DNA from: Pleurodeles waltl
Taxonomy: Eukaryota; Chordata; Amphibia; Caudata; Salamandridae
Assembly (NCBI RefSeq): GCF_031143425.1
Contig: NC_090444.1
Location: forward strand, 59,887,533-59,951,532
DNA: 64,000 nucleotides
Direction: 5' to 3'
Shown here: in pieces, positions 56,566 through 64,000 of the stretch
Layout: every line of letters begins with the position of its first letter
How positions within the stretch are numbered: the stretch's first letter is position 1
Made by a program: the position numbers and the translations under genes
Notes under the pieces: generated by a model
What the model was told of the DNA's origin: nothing
Seen by the model: the letters and a program-made list of their open reading frames with translations, nothing else
Databases searched by the model: none

Positions 56566-59229
56566 TTGGCGACGAGGAGGGCTGTACAACTGTACCCCAA
56601 CACCACCTCCCCACACTGGTGCTGTCGGCTAAAGGTATGAGGTATGCCCTGTAATAAGAGCCATTGGAATTATGCGATTGTGCGGCTGCTGAGATTTTTG
56701 CCTCATTATAGATTTGCCACATTTGCCACATTAACCATCATCTGCTACATAATTTTTGGATTTTAACAAAAAAATGTTTTTAGCGCAACCGGTTCAAACG
56801 TTACTAAGAACACAGCTAGACGTGTTCCAGCGCAGTGAAAGGACCTTTGCAAAGCTGGACTGGTCAGCGTTCTATTGCTTATTGCTATATTTGGGTGTTT
56901 AACTGTTACTAGTGAGGTACAGCCATTGACCAGACACTACTGTCAAGTTTAAATATGATGAAATCATGAAAAATACTTTTAGAAAATGTGCTGCAACCCT
57001 GCTGCATAATTTAGCCCTCTCCTGCTGCATAATTCTAGTGGCCCTGCCAGTAATGCCCTAGCATACATGACTCCCAGGCTGCCATGCGAGGACAGGGTGA
57101 GGCCTCCATGAAACTAAGCAGCATTTCAGCCCTAGGGAGAGCAAAAGTGCCCAGGCTGCGGGGAGCACAAGGTGAGGACCCTGGCTTGTCCCTTGCGGCC
57201 CCTGACACAGCCTTTGCGACCCCTGGCCTTAGAGGTGGCAAAATTAGTGCCAGGAAGACAGTGGGAGCTTGTTTCTATGGACATCGGTTGGGACCCCACT
57301 CTCTTTGTTTTCCGTCACTTTTTTATTACACTAATAGCAAATAATGTTACATTATTCAGTATCAGTATAACAAAAAATGGAGTATGAAAAATGGAATATA
57401 ACCTTCCCTGTAAGCTGATGGTAAGTAAAAAAGTTTTTAAATATATGTTGTGTGTGTGCTTGCCGGTGAGAGTATGTGAGAGAGTGTGTGTAAGTGTGAA
57501 TGTTTGTGTATGTAATAGCATCTGCCCCATAAAGGACTCGCTCGCCTCGTATAACAAAGTACAGTTATAACTAAAGAAAACTGGTGGACAAGCCAAAAGG
57601 GCTGTGTGCTGCCTCAAGTCGCACCACAGGCAACAGGGGCAATGTAGCCCTGCCAAGTACCACGCAACACGGGTTAGACTAACGCATTTTAGTGGTGGTT
57701 TTAGCATCAGCACACTAAATAAAATGCATCAGTCAGGCATTTACAGAAATGTTGGATACAGTCGGGATCATAGGAAGCTCCTCTTCTGCAGGAATAATAA
57801 TTGACAAATGTTGGCCTTTCACACTCTTCGGCGCAACCGGCACCATTTCATTTTTGTATAACAGGTTCTAAGGTTCGCTGTCATCAGGCACCATTTTAAT
57901 GATTGTTTTCAGCGTTTAGAAATAGACACTGCCATCTAGTGGCATCAGAGAGAATTCACCAAATTCCTTCAATGTTAAATAGGTAAGGATTTCTACTGAT
58001 AACAGCATACAACTCTTAATCAAAACTCACTCTGTGCAACATTTTTTTTTTACTTTGATGTTGTATACACTTGGCATTTGGGTGCCACTGATATTATTTC
58101 TAGAGGCCCCGTTTAGGCCATTATGGTATTGTGAAGTGTTCATTTAAGATTTGGGTTCTAAGATTTGGGTGTTAAATAGACTTCTCACTGTTCTTGAGTG
58201 CCAGCACTACTGTATCCTCCCCACACCCACCCCAACTCCCAGATATTCCACTTGGCCAAAAGAGAGTCCCCGTGCACTGAGGTGCAGCTGCCAGGCTCTT
58301 GCTAGGTATGTGCAACATTTTAGGACAGGTGCTGATTCGCCGACAGCAAGGGTTAGCATGACCATGCGTAACCAAAGAGTAACAGAACTGAATCCTGATT
58401 TGCACAGTGAGGAATAGTTACTTGTAGTTTCATATCCTTAGTGCGATGATGCCCCAGCTTGCGTCTGAGAAGGCACTGCAAATAGGAAAGTCACAATTTT
58501 ATAACTGCATTACAAGCAGTATAAGTGCCACTCGAACTGTCACACATTTGGCACAGTGTACAGTGTCACTCATAAGTACACTGAAACCATGCAAATGTCA
58601 CCCAAAAGCAATCTGAAAAATTGGTAGCTATGTTTGGCTCGCGAGAAAGTGTCACTCATAGCCGTTGAAATGTCACTCATAATTACAATGAAATTATGAA
58701 AATGTCACACATAGTGACCTGAAACCTTGGCAGCTATGACAACGGTGAAGGCTGCAGGCATCATTGGAAAAAGGCAGAGATCCATTCAGGGTGCACAGCA
58801 CTGCTCAACCACCGGAAAAGGGTCTCTGAATGTGAGACTCCCAGAAACACTGCACCCTGTGTACGGTCAGCAGTGAGGAGAGACTGCAGGGCAGTCCAGA
58901 TGCGCAGCAGGCTGGTGCCCACTATCTGCGTGCAGAATAAACAAACACTGGCAAAGTCAACATATCTGGACCACACAAGATATTGGCTTTGGCAATGTGT
59001 TTTGCCATGTTGTACATCAGTGTGGCTGCTGTTCAGCATGGCTAAAAGTTAGTGGCATGGAGTGTCGTAGAGCAGAGTGGGGGAGTAGAGTGTTGAAGAG
59101 TTTAGTGGAGGAGAGTAGAGTTCAACGGTTCAGTGGCAGAGAGTGTTGTTGCATGGAGTGGGATAGAATAGGGTAGAGTAGGTTGGAGTGGATTGAGGTA
59201 TTGGGGTTGTCGAGACGGGGCAGCTCACC

Positions 59230-59628
59230 TGAAAAGCAGGATGTCTGCAGTGGCAATGGTATGCCCCCGACCTCCTGGAACACCTTTTGCCACTTCCTGG
59301 TGGACACAGAAACCCCAGGTGTCCCAAAAGGAAAGGGGGAGTGGAAGAGAAAGAGATAAAACACTGCCACGTCTTGCCAGTCCAGCCAGGCACCCTGTAT
59401 CTTCGGGGGGCAGGTCGTTGTTGACAGAGTGATAGTAGAGTTAGTGCACTCAACTTCCTTGAAACTAAATCTCTCTTTCTGATATGGGCACGGGAGCGGT
59501 AGAAGAACACCGGGATGCTCCAGCACTTTTCTTGGATAAACTGTTGGCACAATTACTAACACTGCATTACCAAAAACCCAAACTGAGTACCATAACAATA
59601 AGTACTGAGACACTAGTGCTGGCTTCAC
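59230..59628 (-). pseudogene. Second copy of the signal-plus-Ig-like frame, frameshifted
   Basis: Identical start to 35,157-35,555, but an additional C near 59,268 (plus strand) shifts the frame, so the GAYHCHC stretch moves out of frame. The donor TTTTCAG|GTGAGC is retained. Confidence 0.3.
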
Positions 59629-60612
59629 AGAGATTCACTGTTGCACACTACAATTAGAACTATGGTTGCACTTATCATGCACAAGAAATACAAACAAGGG
59701 CATTAAATATATCACATAGAACTTTCCTGCATGCATAGGGTTAAACTAAAAGGAACAAAAACAATCCAAGAAATACAAATGTCCACTCTGGGTTCAAACA
59801 GTTAGGGTGGCACAGTTTGGTTGGGTTTAACTCTGTGTGTGAAAAACCCTTCAAAAAGCAAATGCCTCAAACCTGAAACACAGGCATGAATGACACACTT
59901 TAAATCCAAGAGTTATGCTATTAGAGAAAGAAAAGTCAGGTAAATGCTCTTTTAAAATTGCACTGTCACTTTTTGTAGTACTTGAGCTCAAGCAGATTTC
60001 CTGAAGCACATTTGGGCAAGTAACTACAATAATAATGTAGAATGTTCAGAAATGCATTTGTCTCTTCAAGATAAGCACTCTGCCAAAATACGAGGTCTGA
60101 AATACACCAGCTGTTCTAGGAATGCGCAGTGCTCAAGGAACAAACTCCCTGGAGAATACTAGCCACTTAGTTGCAGTCTTTTCGGGTGTGCTGGAGGAAT
60201 GCCTGGTGTCAGCTGGTACAGGAACAAAGAAAAGAATTGCCTCAAAAGTCCTGAATACAAGGATGACAGCAGGGGCTGGACTACCAAGTCGGATGCTGAG
60301 ATCAGGAAGCAAAATAAAGCTAAGCAGGGAGGCATGCTTCACTCTGCTATTTACAGCCAATCAGGAAAGCAGTTGGGATGAGTCACCACGCCCAATTAGA
60401 AGCACATGCATACACCTGCTCACATTAGCAAACAAGCATTGGTAAAACAAGCATTGATAAAACCAATTGTGTAACACAGCACATTTTGTTTACTTAGAAA
60501 CATGAAGGTTTGACCAAGAATAGAGATATGATTTAACCCTAATCCCTGCGAATGCTGACAGATAACGCAGGAGGCACCTTGGGGATTTCTGACAGTCCTC
60601 CAAACCAAGGAC

Positions 60613-63052
60613 CCTCTCAAAGGGCGGGACTTGGAAGGGTGCAGGAGATGGAATTCTTTAGTAAGACGTGGAGCATGAACTGTGGACGCAGGTGCCCAGG
60701 AATTGTCCTCAGGCCCATAGCCTTTACAAGCCAATAAATAGTGTAGAACACCACGGATGAGCCTGGAGTCAAGAATTTTGGCCACTTCAAATTCCCATTG
60801 ACCCGTGTACCTTTAGCGGGGGAGGTGGTGGGGCATCGCAGGGCATCGCTGGTATCAGGGGAATAGGGATGGAGTAAAGACACATGAAGCACGGGGTGTA
60901 CCTTGAAATCATCTGGCTATGTCAGTTCTACTACCACATAATTGATGATTTTGGCAATAGGAAAGGGGCCTAGAAAACAGGGGTTTAGGCCCATATTTAT
61001 ACTTTTTGACGCTAAACTGCGCTAACGCAGTTTAGCGTCATAAATTTTTGCGCCGTCTAACGCCATTCTGAAGCGCCATGCGGGCGCCGTATTTATGGAA
61101 TGGCGTTAGCCGGCGCAAGCAGACCGGCGCTGCCTGGTTTGCGTGGAAAAAAACCACGTACACCAGACAGCGCCGGCGTAGGGGGAAAATGGCGTATGGG
61201 CGTCTTAAAATGGGGCAAGTCAGGTTACGTCGAAAAAATCGTCGTAACTCGACTTGCGCCATTTTTTTTCGACGCCCATCCCCCATCAACATGACTCCTA
61301 TCATTGTAAAGATAGGAGTCATGCCCCCTTGCCCAATGGCCATGCCCAGGGGACTTATGTCCCCTGGGCATGGTCATTGGGCATAGTGGCATGTAGGGGG
61401 GCACAAATAAGGCCCCCCTATGCCACAAAAAAAAATTGAAAAATAACAAAAATTATACTTACCTGAACTTACCTGTACTTCACTGGGATGGGTCCCTCCA
61501 TCCTTGGGTGTCCTCCTGGGGTGGGCAGGGGTGGCAGGGGGGGTCCCTGGGGGCAGGGGAGGGCACTGTGGGCTCATTTTGAGCCCACTTGTCCCTTAAC
61601 GCCATCCCTGACCCAGGCGTTAAAAAGCGGCGCAAATGCGCCGTTTTTGGCCACGCCCACTCCCGGGCGTCATTTTTGCCCGGGAGTATAAATACCACGT
61701 AAAGGCCTGGGAGTCATTTTTTTAGACGGGAACGCCTCCCTTGCATCTCATTAACGCAAGGAAGGGGTTCACGTTAAAAAATGACGCTCACTCCGGGCAC
61801 TTTGGCGCCCGAAGCGTCTAACGCCATAGTATAAATATGGCGTTAGTTGGCGTTAGTTTAGCGTCGAATTTGCGTCGAAAAAAACGACGCAAATTCGGCG
61901 CAACCAGAGTATAAATACGGCCCTTAATTTTCTGGATCCTGCAAGATGGAGATTTTTTGATGAGAGCCACACCTGATCTCCTATATGATAAGAGGGAGCA
62001 GGTCTCCTTCTTTTGTCTGCTTGTTTTTTTACTTAAGCTTGGTAGAGTTTTAGATGGTGCTGTACTTGTTTTTGAACCTCCTGTAACTCTTTATGGTGTT
62101 TCTTTACTGATGGGACTCTTGTGGATTTTTGGGACCCAGTTATAGGTAGCATTCTTGGGTGCAGACCAAACAAACAGTAAAATGGGGATACTCCTGTAGC
62201 CACGTGGACACTGTTGTTATATACAAATTCAACAAGAGGTAAAGCCTTATCCCACTCAGTAGACCATGTGTCAATGTAACATCTCATGATTTGCTCCAGC
62301 GATTGGTTGGCACGTTACGTCTGCCCATCCATTTGTGGATGATATGCAGAGGAAAAGCGGATGTCCATACCGACGGAGGATCAGAAGCTATGCCAAAACC
62401 GTGATATAAATTGGGGACCACGATCGGAAAGAATTGTGGTGGGCAACCCATGAAGCCGTACAATGTGTTGGACAAACAAGTCAGAGAGCTTGGAAGCCGT
62501 AGGGAGGCATTTTAATTGAAAAAATTGCCATTTTTGTTACGTAATCTACAACCACCCATATGACAGTGTGTCCATTGGAAGCTGGGAGATCAGAAATAAA
62601 ATCCATACTTATGGTATGCCATGGGGCCACTGGAATTGGCATGGGAAGTAACAATCCTGTGGCTGGAGTATGTGTGGTTTTAGCCCGAACACAGGTGGAA
62701 CAAGTCTGGATGTAGCTTCTGACATCCTGCACAAGTGTGGGCCACCAAAACCATCTTTGACAGAGATCTAACATCTTTTTCTCACCCGGGTGACCTGCGA
62801 GGACAGAATCATGTCCCCAATGTAACACTATATCCTGTCATTCTTTGGTAGGGACGTACAACTGATCATCATGGTATAGTAAACCCTCTTTGTTATACAC
62901 ATCAGTTGAACAGGGAACCTTGTGTTGGCCTACCCGTATTTTCTCAAAGAACTCTTGGGAAGTGCACACAGCCACGATGTCTAGTGATCATCTAGCGCAA
63001 CATCAGAGGAGAAACGTGTCTGCCTTTTGTTGTGTCGCGTAGGCTCTCATTA
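60613..63052 (-). pseudogene. Second copy of the chromovirus integrase remnant, split by a Harbinger-like element
   Basis: The chromodomain (60,633-60,785) and the integrase core (from 61,957) match unit 1, including the TAA at the catalytic Glu position (62,315-62,317). The element at 60,988-61,923 separates them. A further change near 62,836 (CTGTCATTC for CTGTAATTC) makes an additional stop in the linker. Confidence 0.88.
60988..61923. mobile_element. PIF/Harbinger-like non-autonomous element (936 bp), TSD TTA, only in unit 2
   Basis: Ends GGCCCATATTTATAC and GTATAAATACGGCCC (13 of 15 inverted positions match), with TTA on both sides (60,985-60,987; 61,924-61,926). Unit 1 shows the empty site with a single TTA at 36,912-36,914. 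TWA-type 3-bp target duplications are the hallmark of PIF/Harbinger. There is no transposase. The interior holds several perfect hairpins: GACGCTAAACTGCG with its complement at 61,008-61,039, ATGACTCCTATC with its complement near 61,290-61,321, and CCAGGGGACATAAG-type palindromes near 61,346-61,372. Confidence 0.93.
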
Positions 63053-63098
63053 TCCTAAATGAGACTACTGGATTTCTAGGTAGCAGGGTTGTTCCTGG

Positions 63099-64000
63099 TG
63101 TGGGGGACTAAGTCTTACCCACTCGGAAGGACCACTGTCACCCCAAATCCGGTTTTGCTCCGGCTAACTAGCAGTGCCTCATCTCTCCCAAGGGGAAGAG
63201 ATGATTGGGCAGCCGAGCGCATGACATCTTTGGAACTTCTCAGGGAAGTCGTGGTCACTCAGATCCAAACCAGCTCTCTCATTTACAGTAGGATCTCATA
63301 TACAAATGACAAAGGCAGTTTGAGTTTTATAGATTGTTTTAATAAAACTACTGCATTTGAGATATTAAGGCATGAGCCGCAATAACCAGAACCATACAAC
63401 ACAGTAGGATTGAAACAGTCACGAGGGGAGTGAAACATAAGAATAACGCTATCATGGTGTTAATAAATTCTACTCTCTCTCAGTTAGTTCTCAGTTAGTT
63501 CTATTTCGAGCACAGCATGTTAAGCTTCTAACTTGCCTTTCAGATTCCCTGGGAAGCCATCAACCATCATACCTGAGCAAAGGCCTGTGATCTGGTTCAG
63601 CATCTGCAACGAGGCAGTCAGCGTCTAGTTGTGGTTCCCTGGTCAGAATCTCCCTCTTGCGTGTATTAGGACAAGGAAGTGGTTTTATAACTAACATGTC
63701 AGTGTGATCACAAAATGTCCCTACGCAAGAATGCCAAAGACTAAACTCCTACCACGTCTATCGGCAATGTACCAGACTGTATCCTTGACTGAAGCACAGA
63801 GTGAGCAAAAATGTATTATTGAGAACTCCAGTGCTGAAGTAGGCTAAACAGTGTGATATAAAAAATAAAACAAGACCGTAGAACTGGCTATTTGAAAAAT
63901 AACAGTACGAAGCTGAATAAAAAGCATTAAGAGCAAAGTGCACAGGGGCTCTAAGCTGCGAGCAAAGGAATAAAATACATCCAGGGCAAAGTGCACAAAG
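63099..64000 (-). repeat. Second copy of the putative foamy-like LTR (cut by the window end)
   Basis: Collinear with 38,087-38,988, same TGTGGGGGACTAAG edge. It predicts a second copy of the retrovirus beyond the window. Confidence 0.5.

Larger units (their letters stand above)
53934..64000. repeat. Tandem duplication, start of unit 2
   Basis: Near-identical to 29,861-38,988. It carries the right half of the hAT-like element, the short LTR (56,334-56,565), the Ig-like frame with its frameshift (59,230-59,628), the chromovirus and its LTR, and the first 902 bp of the putative retroviral LTR. The unit is unfinished at the window end. The only large difference is the Harbinger-like insertion at 60,988-61,923. 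Confidence 0.95.

Overview
The window looks like repeat-rich intergenic or intronic DNA from a very large vertebrate genome, most likely a salamander (a newt such as Pleurodeles is my best guess). The basis is the mix of element families: L1-type LINE, Gmr1-like Ty3/Gypsy with about 3-kb LTRs, chromodomain Gypsy, a foamy-like endogenous retrovirus, a Tc1-like DD37E transposon, PIF/Harbinger-like and hAT MITEs. The species call is inference. No complete host gene is visible; the only host-like coding sequence I can defend is one candidate first coding exon of a Src-type tyrosine kinase.

Layout. 1-4.3 kb: a 38-bp minisatellite with 114-bp higher-order structure, then a roughly 1-kb segment carrying the kinase exon (SH4-like start plus SH3), a (TCCA)n block, and a second diverged copy of the same segment whose exon lost its SH3 core. 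4.3-6.7 kb: a possible LTR and a dead Gypsy RT fragment. 6.75-12.96 kb: one L1-type LINE that became a landing pad for three later insertions, each with target-site duplications (solo LTR, unclassified 531-bp element, hAT MITE). 14.1-15.7 kb: a full-length Tc1/mariner element with intact transposase. 15.7-28.6 kb: foldback, minisatellite, Harbinger-like MITE, LTR-like sequences, a 3.08-kb solo LTR with 5-bp TSD, simple repeats, a 517-bp tandem dimer and hAT MITEs. 28.9-30.6 kb: an older hAT-like element.

29.86-53.93 kb is one unit of what appears to be a direct tandem duplication with a 24,073-bp period; its second copy starts at 53,934 and runs out of the window. The unit contains, all on the minus strand, a dead chromodomain Ty3/Gypsy (35.6-38.0 kb), a foamy-like endogenous retrovirus with broken pol and env and a putative 3' LTR (38.1-45.0 kb), and a nearly intact Gmr1-like Ty3/Gypsy element (45.0-53.9 kb) whose integrase lies upstream of reverse transcriptase. 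The Gmr1-like element interrupts the retrovirus pol, and the duplication junction lies inside the Gmr1-like 5' LTR. A 936-bp Harbinger-like element is present only in the second copy, giving an order of events: chromovirus and retrovirus, then Gmr1-like element, then duplication, then Harbinger insertion.

There is no operon or pathway here. The interplay is between mobile elements: nesting, solo-LTR formation, and a large recent duplication that copied older elements together with their inactivating mutations.
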